This document shows, piece after piece, positions 26,567 through 34,688 of a stretch of DNA of 64,000 nucleotides. Under the pieces are notes generated by a model. The model was not told where the DNA came from. It was given only the letters and a program-made list of their open reading frames with translations, and did no database searches. The translations under genes were made by a program, and so were the position numbers. This stretch comes from Haloarchaeobius amylolyticus. Lineage in GTDB: Archaea; Halobacteriota; Halobacteria; Halobacteriales; Natrialbaceae. How positions within the stretch are numbered: the first letter of the stretch is position 1; each line of letters starts with the position of its first letter. Location of the stretch: positions 558,001 through 622,000 of the forward strand of contig NZ_JANHDH010000001.1 of assembly GCF_026616195.1 (NCBI RefSeq). The letters are read 5' to 3'.

Positions 26567-28279
26567 ATGAGTGTATCCGGATGGTATGGGGGATACACCA
26601 TCGACGCCACCAGGGATGGCGTGACGGTGCGGAAGGGGCTCGACTTGGAAACGTTACCGCTGCCGGCCATCAAGTTCGCGTTCGAGTCGGCGCGCGAGGC
26701 ACCCGTGGGCGTCCGGTTGACCGAACAGCTCCCGGAGGACGTGACGTTCGACGACGTGGCGGTCCACACCGACCACGACGGCGTGAACTGGACCGGGTTC
26801 GAGGACGGCCGGCTGGTCTACACCGGCTCGGTCCCGCCCGGCGAGACCGTCGTCACGCTCTACATGGTGTGGCTGCAGCGACCCGAGCACATCTATCGGT
26901 TCCTGACCGAACCGTACCTCCGGGTCACCTCGGACCCGAACGCGCCGTCGCTCCGGCCCGTCGGCGTGGAGACCGACGTCCGCAGCGTCGACCGGGGGTT
27001 CTCGCGGGCCGACCGGTTCACCCGCGTCCTCGACGACGTGGAGCGGTCCCTCGGGACGCCGGTCGCCCCGGCACAGCCCGAGAGCCCCGGTGAGGACCAG
27101 CCGCCCGAGACGGAGGTCCAGGTCGACCACGGGACGACGGCGTGGCCCCACCCGGTCCATCGGGCCGGCGAGGGCGACCTCGACCTGCCGACGAGCGACG
27201 ACATCGACGACCTCGCCGAAGCCTCGGGCGGCCCCGGCGACCACCTCGTCCGCGTCGAGACGACCGACACCTACCACGGCGGCGGCGCCGTCGTCGTGGT
27301 CCAGGAGCTGGCGAACGCCTTCGACATCCGGGGGCGCCGCCTCGCCGGCGAGGGCAACGTCGACGTGGTGGAGGCCGTCGTCAGGACCGACCAGCCGACC
27401 GAGCGCATCGTCTCCGCGCTGGCCGACCGCTCGCAGGTCTCGGACGTGCTCGTCTCGCCGCTGTTCGAGTCCGACGCGCCCGAGCCCCTGCCCGCGGCGG
27501 AGGGCGAGTCCGAGTCCCAGTCCGAGGACGCCGCCGCCGAGTTCGCGGCGATGCAGGCCGAGTTCGACCCGGTCGACGCGGCCGAACTCGAGGCCGAACT
27601 CGACGAGGTCTCGTTCCCCGGGCTGAGCGACGACGACGAGCTGAGCATCGACGAACTGGTCGCGTCGGTCGAGGACGACGGGTCTGGCGACGAGGAGACG
27701 GCGGTCGAGGAGCCGGCAGTCGAGGAGGGCACGAGCGACGACGTAGAAGCAACCGACGAGGCCGGGGCGACCGCCATGCCTGCCGCCCCGGACGCGTCCA
27801 GCGCCGAGGGCTCGGCGGCCGACGTCGCAACTGTCGACACGGCCGACACAGAGACTCCCACTGCCGACGGGGGGACAACCAGCACCGCCAGCGCAGATGT
27901 CTCGACCGAACCCGACGACATGGTCTGGGTGACCGAAAGCGAGCCGACCGCGGGTGGCGAACCGGCCGCCGAGAGCGAGGCGCCGACAGCAGCGTCGGCT
28001 ACTGAGTCGGGGACAAAGGACGAGAACAGCGTCGACACGAACACCGACGAAGACGCCGACTCGAGCGACGGGCCGCCCGCGTGGGGGAGCACGTTCGAAC
28101 CCTTCGCGGAGCCGCCGGCCACCGCTGCCGAGCGTCGCCGGGACGCAGAGCCGTCCGAGGACCTTGAGGTCCTGCGCGAGGAGATCGCGCGGCTCACCGA
28201 CCGCATCGCGGAACTCGAGGCAGAACTCGAGACGGCCCGGTCGGAACAGCAGCCCGAGACCGGCCGTCAGACGCGCTGA
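26567..28279 (+). CDS. Large acidic haloarchaeal protein with C-terminal coiled coil
   Basis: 570 residues from the ATG at 26567. Residues about 1-165 form a strand-rich globular part (IDATRDGVTVRKGLDLETL, VTLYMVWLQRPEHIYRFL). A second globular segment near 220-305 (LVRVETTDTYHGGGAVVVVQ, IVSALADRSQVSDVLVSPLF) follows a proline-rich linker. Residues about 310-515 are an acidic, low-complexity, probably disordered region rich in Glu, Asp, Ala, Ser and Thr. The last 40 residues (LREEIARLTDRIAELEAELE) are a heptad coiled coil. No family recognised. Tail-to-tail with the phosphoesterase of the rpa1 operon, overlapping by 13 nt. Confidence 0.7.
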   Translation: MSVSGWYGGYTIDATRDGVTVRKGLDLETLPLPAIKFAFESAREAPVGVRLTEQLPEDVTFDDVAVHTDHDGVNWTGFEDGRLVYTGSVPPGETVVTLYMVWLQRPEHIYRFLTEPYLRVTSDPNAPSLRPVGVETDVRSVDRGFSRADRFTRVLDDVERSLGTPVAPAQPESPGEDQPPETEVQVDHGTTAWPHPVHRAGEGDLDLPTSDDIDDLAEASGGPGDHLVRVETTDTYHGGGAVVVVQELANAFDIRGRRLAGEGNVDVVEAVVRTDQPTERIVSALADRSQVSDVLVSPLFESDAPEPLPAAEGESESQSEDAAAEFAAMQAEFDPVDAAELEAELDEVSFPGLSDDDELSIDELVASVEDDGSGDEETAVEEPAVEEGTSDDVEATDEAGATAMPAAPDASSAEGSAADVATVDTADTETPTADGGTTSTASADVSTEPDDMVWVTESEPTAGGEPAAESEAPTAASATESGTKDENSVDTNTDEDADSSDGPPAWGSTFEPFAEPPATAAERRRDAEPSEDLEVLREEIARLTDRIAELEAELETARSEQQPETGRQTR

Positions 28280-29010
28280 TACGCGCCGAGGCGCGTCCCG
28301 TCGAGCAGGTACGCCTGCCCGTCGGCGAGCCCGGTGGGGAGGAACGGCGCGAGGAACTCGTTCTCCGTGTTGACCCACGTGCCACCGCAGAGGTCGTTGA
28401 ACGCCGGGAAGACGACCAGCTCCGGGTGTCGCCAGTCGGCCACGAGCGCCTCGTCGCGCGCCGCGAACGGCTCGCGGGCGAGGTCGCCCCGGAGCCAGAC
28501 GCGCTCGATGCGTCGGCCACCGACCTCGTCGGTCAGGCGGACGCAGGGGTGTTCGTGGCCCATGCAGACGACCGCCGCGCCCAGCACCTCGGCCGACGGC
28601 CAGGTGTGGCCGTGGGTGAACCCCACGTCCCCGAGCCTGACGCCGGTCCCGTCGGTGACCTCGGCGTCGATCCACGACTCGACCTCGCCGTCGTGGTTCC
28701 CCTTGACGACGGTGGTCGGCAGGCCGAGTTCCTCCAGCAGGACCTCTATCTCGCCGCGTTCCGCGCCGCCGGGCCCCCCGATGGAGTGCATGATGTCGCC
28801 CAGGACGAGGAAGCGGTCCGGGTCGGTCTCGGCCGCGAGGTCGAGCAACTGCTCGCGGCGGTCGCTCGCCTGGCTCCGGACGTGGACACCGCGCTCGACA
28901 CGGAGGGCGTCTTCGATGCCGGCGTGGAGGTCCGCGACGACGAGGAGTCGCTCCTCGCCCGTCTCGACCACGGCGGCCGGGCTGTTCGGGATCGGTTCGA
29001 CCGCGGCCAT
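28267..29010 (-). CDS. rpe: ICC-like metallophosphoesterase of the RPA1 operon
   Basis: 247 residues from the ATG at 29010. Metallophosphoesterase motifs are present: VVADLHAGIE (D-x-H), FLVLGDIMHS (GD), VVKGNHDGEVE (GNHD) and FTHGHTWPS plus MGHEHP (GH.H), which bind a dinuclear metal centre. In Haloferax volcanii this gene is co-transcribed with rpa1 and rpap1 and is thought to be linked to single-stranded DNA metabolism. Here its ATG overlaps the stop of rpap1 by one base, the same three-gene arrangement. Confidence 0.9.
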   Translation of the reverse strand: MAAVEPIPNSPAAVVETGEERLLVVADLHAGIEDALRVERGVHVRSQASDRREQLLDLAAETDPDRFLVLGDIMHSIGGPGGAERGEIEVLLEELGLPTTVVKGNHDGEVESWIDAEVTDGTGVRLGDVGFTHGHTWPSAEVLGAAVVCMGHEHPCVRLTDEVGGRRIERVWLRGDLAREPFAARDEALVADWRHPELVVFPAFNDLCGGTWVNTENEFLAPFLPTGLADGQAYLLDGTRLGAYQRV

Positions 29011-30737
29011 CAGATGGGCTTGAGCGTGTCGTCGTCGGGCTCGTAGCACTGCCCCCCGATGAGGGCGTTCTGGATGGCGTCCTCGACGTCGGCCTCGGCC
29101 GACCCGGTGTCGGCGACGACCTGCTCGACGAGTTCCTCGCGGTCCGCGCCGTCGCCGTCGTCGAGCTCTTTCATGACCTCCATGACGTAGTCGTCGAGGT
29201 CGACGTCCTCGGCGGGTTCCTCGTCGGCGTCGGTGTCGTCGGCTTCAGACTCGGCCTCGTCCGCGGATGCCGCCGCGGTCTCGGCTTCCGCCGGCTCCGA
29301 ATCCGGCTCGGCAGCTGCATCGGCTTCGTCGTCGGCTTCCTCCTCGGCCAGTTCGTCGGGCGACGGCGTGTCGATGTCGGCGTTCCCCGGCTCGTCGACC
29401 TCGGAGCCGGAGGTGAAGTCGGTGCCGAACTCCTCTTCGATCTGCTGGCGCTCCTCGTCGTCCATCTGGTACATGCCCTCGGAACCGGTGTCGGCGGCCG
29501 CCGGCTCCTCGGTGGCCGGTTCGTCAGCAGTCGGTTCCGGCTCCTCGGTCGCCGGCTCGGCGGCCGCGTCGTCGCCGCCGAGGTCGCCCGGTTCGAAGTC
29601 GCCGATATCGTCGTCGTCGGCCGAGTCGAGGCTCGATGCTGGCTCGGGCTCTTGCTCGGGTTCGGCCTCGACTTCTGGTTCCGATTCGGGCTCTGCCTCG
29701 GCCTCGACTTCCGGTTCGGACTCGGTGTCGGCGGTCGCTGGCTCCGTCTCCGGTTCGGGTTCCGACGTGGTGTCGTCCGTACCGGCCGGTTCGGGCTCTG
29801 ATTCCGGTTCGGCATCGACCGAGGCATCGGTAGATTCGGCCTCTGCGTCGCTGGTGCCGGAGTCCACTCCCGCGCTCGCGGCAGCGACCTCGGCGTCGGC
29901 TTCCTCGGTCGGCTCGCTCTCGCTTGCCTCGTCCGCCGCAGCGTCGCCCTCGGCCGGTTCCGGCGGCTCGACACCGGCGCCCGGGTCGACGGGCATCACG
30001 CCGAAGGCGGCACGCTCCGAATCCCGGAGGTCGCCCCAGGTGACGGTCCCGTCGCCCTGGTCGCCGGGGGCGAGGCTGCTTCCCGAGACCTCGTCCTGCT
30101 CGCCCGCGACGACGCGGGTCGCCTCGATGGCGGTCTGGCGCAGGCCGTCGAGGTACGCCGGGGTGGTCTCGTAGTGCTGCATCGCGAGGGGGATGCCCTT
30201 CGAAAGCCCCTCGGGGACGCCCTCGGCCTCGAGTGCACCCGCGAGGGCCTCGCCGTGTTCGTCCATCGCGGCGGCCTCGGCGTAGGTCGCGACGCGCTGG
30301 AGGGTCTGCTCGGCGGTGCCGACGACCCAGCGGTCGCGGGTCTCGGCGTCGACCACGTTGATGCTCTCCGGGCGGATGGAGGTGTAGACGCGGTCGGAGT
30401 CGTCCGGCGAGAAGGTGCGGGCCTTGCCCGTCACGGCGACGAACTGCGGCGGCTGGGCCTGTTCGAGCGCGGCCATCTCGTCGGGCTGGTACTGCCCGGC
30501 GTAGACGACGAACGCGCCGGTCGGGTCGACGATGCGCCCCCGGAGCACGTCCTCGTTGACCGATTCGACCTCGGTCAGGACGCCCACGACGAAGATGCGG
30601 TTGACCCGGGCGCCCGAGGGCGTGACGACGTAGTTCGGGGCGCGCTCCTCGTCGGACTCCTGGTGCGAGAGCGTCGCGTCGTCGAACTCGCTGGCGAAGA
30701 GGCGGTAGGCAACCTCGCGGCGCTGGATGCCACTCAT
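29010..30737 (-). CDS. rpap1: RPA-associated protein RPAP1 (COG3390)
   Basis: 575 residues. The N-terminal part (about 1-165) is OB-fold-like: RREVAYRLFASEFDD, VNRIFVVGVLTEVESVNEDV, VYAGQYQPDEMAALEQ. Residues about 240-510 are a very long acidic, repetitive linker dominated by Glu, Ser, Pro, Ala and Asp (for example EPESEPEVEAEAEPESEP). A C-terminal 60-residue helical domain (DVDLDDYVMEVMKELDDGDG) resembles a winged-helix module. It forms a complex with RPA1 in Haloferax. The start overlaps the rpa1 stop by 4 nt (ATGA). Confidence 0.9.
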   Translation of the reverse strand: MSGIQRREVAYRLFASEFDDATLSHQESDEERAPNYVVTPSGARVNRIFVVGVLTEVESVNEDVLRGRIVDPTGAFVVYAGQYQPDEMAALEQAQPPQFVAVTGKARTFSPDDSDRVYTSIRPESINVVDAETRDRWVVGTAEQTLQRVATYAEAAAMDEHGEALAGALEAEGVPEGLSKGIPLAMQHYETTPAYLDGLRQTAIEATRVVAGEQDEVSGSSLAPGDQGDGTVTWGDLRDSERAAFGVMPVDPGAGVEPPEPAEGDAAADEASESEPTEEADAEVAAASAGVDSGTSDAEAESTDASVDAEPESEPEPAGTDDTTSEPEPETEPATADTESEPEVEAEAEPESEPEVEAEPEQEPEPASSLDSADDDDIGDFEPGDLGGDDAAAEPATEEPEPTADEPATEEPAAADTGSEGMYQMDDEERQQIEEEFGTDFTSGSEVDEPGNADIDTPSPDELAEEEADDEADAAAEPDSEPAEAETAAASADEAESEADDTDADEEPAEDVDLDDYVMEVMKELDDGDGADREELVEQVVADTGSAEADVEDAIQNALIGGQCYEPDDDTLKPI

Positions 30738-32008
30738 GCGTCCACCTCCGAAAGCAGCGCCTTCGCACGGTCGGCCGGGTCGTCCTCCGTGCGGCCGAAC
30801 TCGGTCGCGTCGAGGTTCGCGCCGTAGTCGTCGACCGAGAAGTGCCCGCGGACCCGGAACTCCGGGCCGACGATGGCGTCACGGATGCTGTCGGCGACGA
30901 CCTCCTTGTCCATCGCGTCCCGGGCCTGTTGCTTCGCGTCCTCCAGGGTGCCGTCGTACACCTCCTCGGTGAGGTCGCGGTCGAGGACCACGGTCACGGT
31001 CCCCGTCCCGTCGTCGAGGATGGCCTTCACGCGCAGGTCGTCGACGCCCTCGACGTCGCCGTGGGCGCGACACTGGCCGTTCTGGACGACGCGGTTGCAC
31101 TCGGGGCAGCGCTCGATGAGCCCGGAGCCGTCCCGGACTGCGATGATGTTGCCCACGAGTGCGACGTCGTAGATACCGCCGGAGGCGACCGCCTCCGCGA
31201 TGCTCATCTCGCTGGCCGCGGAGCCGACCTCGACGCTATGGTCGAGCCCGGTGACCGTCGAGAACTCGGAGACGTTCACCTCCGGGACGCCGCGGTACTC
31301 CCGGACGTAGGCGTTCTCGATGCGGACCGTCCCGCCGTTCTCGATGGCCGGGTCGGGCTCCCAGCAGGTGAACGGCAGTCGGCCGGACTCGTCGCCGAAC
31401 ACGCCGCTGAGGATGTCGGTCTCGCCGTTCCGGCCGTCGATGGTCCGGCGTTCGACCTCCTCGACGGCGACCTCGACGGTCACGCCGCGGTCGCCGGACT
31501 GCAGGTCGCGCAGGCGGGCCTCGCCGCCGATCTCGTAGGCCACCTCGAGGTCCTCGTCGAGGAACGAGAGCGAGGTGCTCTCGCCGAGGTTGAGTTCGGG
31601 CCGGCCGTCCCACTCGCGCACGCCGGCGTTGCCGATCTGGACGGTGTCTCCGGCCGAGAGGCCGAAGTCGGTCCAGGCCGTGTAGGATATCTTCCCCGTG
31701 TCGTCGGCGAGTTCGCCCTCGAAGATGACCTGCTCCTCGCCCTGGGTCTGGATGGACCGCTTGCCCACCGTCAGGACGCGGGCGGTGACGCTGACGTTGC
31801 TGTCGTCGGGCGTCACGTCGCCGATGGTCTTCTCGGATGGCGCGGAACTGCCGCCGCCGGAGTCGTCGCCGTACTTCCGGCGAAGGCTCTGGACGGCTTC
31901 GTCCATCGGGACGCTGTACGACACCAGGTTCTCAAGGTCGGATTTGACCTCCTCTTTGTCGACACCGAGGTCGGAGGCGAGCTCCTCGGCGCGGTCGTCG
32001 AGACTCAT
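30734..32008 (-). CDS. rpa1: Replication protein A, RPA1 type (single-strand DNA binding)
   Basis: 424 residues from the ATG at 32008. The N-terminal helical region (LASDLGVDKEEVKSDLENL) is followed by three OB folds: VSVTARVLTVGKRSIQ, VTVEVAVEEVERRTIDG, and IYDVALVGNIIAVRDG. A zinc-finger-like CPECNRVVQNGQCRAHG sits near residue 320. It coats single-stranded DNA in replication and repair. Gene order rpa1-rpap1-rpe matches the haloarchaeal RPA1 operon, which separates it from RPA3. A TATA box lies about 27 nt upstream of the ATG. Confidence 0.95.
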   Translation of the reverse strand: MSLDDRAEELASDLGVDKEEVKSDLENLVSYSVPMDEAVQSLRRKYGDDSGGGSSAPSEKTIGDVTPDDSNVSVTARVLTVGKRSIQTQGEEQVIFEGELADDTGKISYTAWTDFGLSAGDTVQIGNAGVREWDGRPELNLGESTSLSFLDEDLEVAYEIGGEARLRDLQSGDRGVTVEVAVEEVERRTIDGRNGETDILSGVFGDESGRLPFTCWEPDPAIENGGTVRIENAYVREYRGVPEVNVSEFSTVTGLDHSVEVGSAASEMSIAEAVASGGIYDVALVGNIIAVRDGSGLIERCPECNRVVQNGQCRAHGDVEGVDDLRVKAILDDGTGTVTVVLDRDLTEEVYDGTLEDAKQQARDAMDKEVVADSIRDAIVGPEFRVRGHFSVDDYGANLDATEFGRTEDDPADRAKALLSEVDA

Positions 32009-32030
32009 GCGAGAGCGTTCGGCGGCATCG

Positions 32031-32037
32031 TTTAAAA
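32031..32037 (-). promoter_or_regulatory. TATA box of the rpa1 operon
   Basis: TTTTAAA, read on the minus strand, lies 23-29 nt upstream of the rpa1 ATG at 32008. This fits a leaderless transcript of rpa1-rpap1-rpe. Confidence 0.55.
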
Positions 32038-32109
32038 GGATTCGTGGGCGTGTGGGCGAGAATTCGGTGTTGGAGTCGGGTCGCTCCGTCGGAATCCAAC
32101 CACCCACCC

Positions 32110-32220
32110 TGGCGCGCACTGGTGAGGGTGCTGAGCGACAGCGAAGCCCCGAGCCGGAACTGTGCGAGGGACGACCGAAGCGAAGCGGAGGGAGTCGGCT
32201 GGGGAGGGCGTGGTGCTGTG
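32110..32220 (+). repeat. Dispersed non-coding repeat, copy B
   Basis: Second copy of the element at 15009-15143, same orientation, sharing the ordered blocks TGGCGCG..CTGGT, GTGCTGA.CGA, GAAGCC.CGAG, GCGAGGGA.GA and the exact 18-nt AGTCGGCTGGGGAGGGCG (32193-32210). It is about 25 nt shorter, lacking the GC-rich filler of copy A. Like copy A it lies between divergent genes. Confidence 0.6.
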
Positions 32221-32385
32221 CGGGGCGGTGGCGGTCTTCCACTGCCATCGGCACGAGCGGGCTGCTTGTCGCCACCAGAGACACCAACAACCGCTGTACC
32301 AACATCCAACTCGACGACTCCGAAGCCACCCACCAGAACCGACAGCACCGAAACCAGTTTCCCCTCCTGCCACCCAACCCGAACC

Positions 32386-33048
32386 ATGCACGTCCACGTC
32401 AACGCCGCGATGAGCGCCGATGGCAAGCTCGCCTCGCGCACGCGAGCGCAGTTGCGCATCAGTGGCCCGCAGGACTTCGAGCGCGTCGACCACGTCCGGG
32501 CGCAGAACGACGGCGTGATGGTCGGGGTCGGGACGGTGCTGGCCGACGACCCGTCGCTGACGCTGGACGACGAGGAGCGCATCGGGAAGCGCGAGTCGAC
32601 GGGCCAGCGCCCGCACCCGGCCCGGGTCGTCGCGGACTCGAAGGCGCGCACACCCACCGACGCCCGAATCCTCGACGACACCGCGACGACCTACGTCTGC
32701 GTGAGCGAGGCGGCGCCCGACGACAGAATCGCAGCCCTGGAGGACGCCGGTGCAGAGGTCGTCGTCGCGGGCGAAGAGCGCGTCGACCTCGCGGGTGCGC
32801 TCGCCGAACTCGAATCCCGCGGCATCGAGCGCCTGATGGTCGAGGGCGGCGGCGAACTCATCTACTCGCTGTTCGCGGCCGGTCTCGTGGACCAGCTGAC
32901 GGTGTACGTCGGCGCGATGGTCGTCGGCGGGCGCGACGCGCCCACACTGGCCGACGGCGAGGGGTTCACCGCGGACTTCCCCGAACTGGAGCTGACCGGC
33001 GTCGAGCGCGTGGACGACGGCGTGCTGCTGCGCTGGCGGGTCGCCTGA
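32386..33048 (+). CDS. arfC: 2,5-diamino-6-(ribosylamino)-pyrimidinone 5'-phosphate reductase (RIB7/ArfC type)
   Basis: 220 residues from the ATG at 32386. RibD-C-like (dihydrofolate-reductase-like) fold: NAAMSADGKLASRTRAQL, NDGVMVGVGTVLADDPSLT, RPHPARVVADSKARTP and MVEGGGELIYSLFAAGLVD are diagnostic. The archaeal enzyme reduces the ribosylamino side chain before deamination in riboflavin and F420 precursor synthesis, the reverse order to bacteria. It stands alone here; no other rib/arf genes are adjacent. Confidence 0.92.
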   Translation: MHVHVNAAMSADGKLASRTRAQLRISGPQDFERVDHVRAQNDGVMVGVGTVLADDPSLTLDDEERIGKRESTGQRPHPARVVADSKARTPTDARILDDTATTYVCVSEAAPDDRIAALEDAGAEVVVAGEERVDLAGALAELESRGIERLMVEGGGELIYSLFAAGLVDQLTVYVGAMVVGGRDAPTLADGEGFTADFPELELTGVERVDDGVLLRWRVA

Positions 33049-33136
33049 GCCGGGTCCCGATGGTGTCGGCGTGTCAGGAACTGGCGAGGAACCGCCGAAC
33101 CAGTTAAGGCAACTGTGGTCCTAGATATCGTCTGTC

Positions 33137-33325
33137 ATGGGAGACACGAAGCGCGGACGCGAACGCAAGCACCTCGGCAAGGAATCCCAGATCATCGAAG
33201 AGGACCTGGAGTACGCGAAGAAGGTCCAGATGGGCGAGGTCAGTGAGGAACCGCCGCGCACCGAAGAAGAGGAGGAGGTCATCGACATCGAGGTCGACCT
33301 CGAGCTCGAAGCGGACGACGACTGA
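33137..33325 (+). CDS. Small acidic conserved haloarchaeal protein
   Basis: 62 residues. The N-terminal third is basic (GDTKRGRERKHLGKESQ), the C-terminal part is highly acidic (EEEEEVIDIEVDLELEADDD), and a helix (IIEEDLEYAKKVQMGEV) lies between. No motif or family is recognised; such bipolar charge suggests a binding or chaperone-like adaptor, which is speculative. 12-15 bp from the convergent nucleotidyltransferase gene. Confidence 0.65.
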   Translation: MGDTKRGRERKHLGKESQIIEEDLEYAKKVQMGEVSEEPPRTEEEEEVIDIEVDLELEADDD

Positions 33326-33339
33326 CCTCCGGCAGGCGG

Positions 33340-34233
33340 CTACAACTCGAACGTTTCTTCGACGAACCGGTTCACCCGAGCAGTGGCGATGCCGCGAACC
33401 GCGTGCTCGGCCGGCGGAATCTCCTCGGGGAGGGCGACCTCGTCGGGCGTGAACACCTGCCCGACGACCACATCGCCCTCACCGGCACGCTTGCGCGCGA
33501 CGAGGTCACGGGCTCGCGCCAGCACGGACGGGTCCTCGCGGCCATCCGCCTCGCACTCGTCGAGGAACGACGGGAAGTCGAGGGCGGGGAACGCGTGCGT
33601 GTCCCGGACGTACCGCGCGTAGAGGACCGCCCGGATGACGTACAGGGTTCGCTTGACCGTCTGGTCGCAGGTCCCCTCGGCGTAGCGGTCGTCGGCTTTC
33701 GGGACCTTCGACGGCCCGTCCCCGACCGGCTCGCCGACCCAGTGGGTGTCGGTCTCGTCGGTGACGACCAGCGCGGGCTCGCCGTCTCGCAGCACCCGGC
33801 GCTCGATGTACTTGCGGTACTGGTGCTCGGCGAGCGACCGGTAGTGGTGGTACAGCCGGATGGGCCGGAAGTCGCCGGCCACGTCGGCCTCGAGACGCGC
33901 CAGGGCGTCGCACTCGCGGTAGCGCAGGGGCGAGTGCAGGAACTCGAGGGTCGAGGGGTTCGAGTCCGCGAGCAACTCGCCGAAGCGCCTGACGTTCCAG
34001 CCCGTCAGCTCGAGGTCGGGCCCGTGTTCCGTCTCGACGCTCGGGACGTACTCGCCGAGGGTCGCGTACCGGACGGGCGACTGCCGGAACAGGACCGCCA
34101 CGTCGTAGTCGCTGTCCTCGCTGGCGAGCCCCCACGCCCGGCTCCCCACGTCGCGGGCCGCGAGGACGGTGCAGTCGTGGGTCGCTTCCAGCTCGTCGAT
34201 GGCGGCCGCGAGACTGGGCGGGGCGGTGGTCAT
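33340..34233 (-). CDS. RlaP-like nucleotidyltransferase (DNA polymerase beta superfamily)
   Basis: 297 residues. The nucleotidyltransferase signature is GSRAWGLASEDSDYDVAVLF near residue 28, giving GS and the metal-binding DxD. A later YSLAEHQYRKYIERRVL-type stretch matches the RlaP/YcgL family (PF10127), which is grouped with RNA repair proteins in bacteria. The target (RNA, protein or small molecule) is unknown. Convergent with the small acidic gene and upstream of nothing obviously related. Confidence 0.85.
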   Translation of the reverse strand: MTTAPPSLAAAIDELEATHDCTVLAARDVGSRAWGLASEDSDYDVAVLFRQSPVRYATLGEYVPSVETEHGPDLELTGWNVRRFGELLADSNPSTLEFLHSPLRYRECDALARLEADVAGDFRPIRLYHHYRSLAEHQYRKYIERRVLRDGEPALVVTDETDTHWVGEPVGDGPSKVPKADDRYAEGTCDQTVKRTLYVIRAVLYARYVRDTHAFPALDFPSFLDECEADGREDPSVLARARDLVARKRAGEGDVVVGQVFTPDEVALPEEIPPAEHAVRGIATARVNRFVEETFEL

Positions 34234-34300
34234 ACTGAGAAGCTATCGGACCCGGTACTTGGGTCTGTGTGGGCCGTGGTCGCAGGCGCCGTTCGCCGGG

Positions 34301-34588
34301 TCAGTGCTGGTGGCCGGTCGCCTCGCCGAAGGTGACGCCGAAGCGCTCCTCGAAGAGGTCCATCGCGGCCTGCTCGACGGCGTCGAGTTCGGGGTCGTCG
34401 CCCTCGCCGTGGTGGACGATGTGGTGGGCACGGGAGGCGAAGGAGAGCATCGCGATGTCGCCGACGACCTCGGCGGGGCTCTGGTCGCCCTCCGCGAGGA
34501 GGTCGAGGAGGTCCGCGGGGAGTGTGACCTCGTCGCTGTCGTCGTCGGACTCGATGGTGAACGTGATCGTCTCGATGTCGTCTGCCAT
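34301..34588 (-). CDS. Conserved haloarchaeal small acidic protein
   Basis: 95 residues from the ATG at 34588. Strand-like start (IETITFTIESDDD), then helices DLLDLLAEGDQSPAEVVGDI and ELDAVEQAAMDLFEERFG, ending in a histidine-containing GEATGHQH tail. The HHIVHHGEGDDPE segment is notable for histidines and could bind a metal. No family recognised with confidence. Lies between two genes in the same orientation. Confidence 0.6.
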   Translation of the reverse strand: MADDIETITFTIESDDDSDEVTLPADLLDLLAEGDQSPAEVVGDIAMLSFASRAHHIVHHGEGDDPELDAVEQAAMDLFEERFGVTFGEATGHQH

Positions 34589-34688
34589 ACTGCAGGAGTC
34601 GGCCTTGGCACGTAAAGCCTCTATGGGTTCCGTGCCCGGTGCATGCACGGGCGGCCGGCACAGCGCCGGCCGCAAGGCGCGCCCGTCG

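Larger units (their letters stand above)
32009..32385. other. Non-coding divergent intergenic region with repeat copy B
   Basis: The 377 bp between rpa1 and the reductase gene contain the rpa1 TATA box near one end and repeat copy B in the middle (32110-32220). I see no credible protein-coding gene: the open frames are mutually overlapping and arginine- or serine-rich. The final 150 bp have CCAAC/CACCA-rich composition and no clear TATA box. Confidence 0.6.

Noticed and set aside
29010-30737. Long opposite-strand open frames over the acidic linker of RPAP1
   Set aside because: Serine- or arginine-rich low-complexity translations on the other strand reflect the repetitive GAG/GAC-type codons of the acidic linker, not real genes.
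33340-34233. Minimal MNT/HEPN-type toxin-antitoxin pair at the nucleotidyltransferase
   Set aside because: The protein is 297 residues with RlaP-like features rather than a minimal MNT domain, and neither neighbour resembles a HEPN protein.
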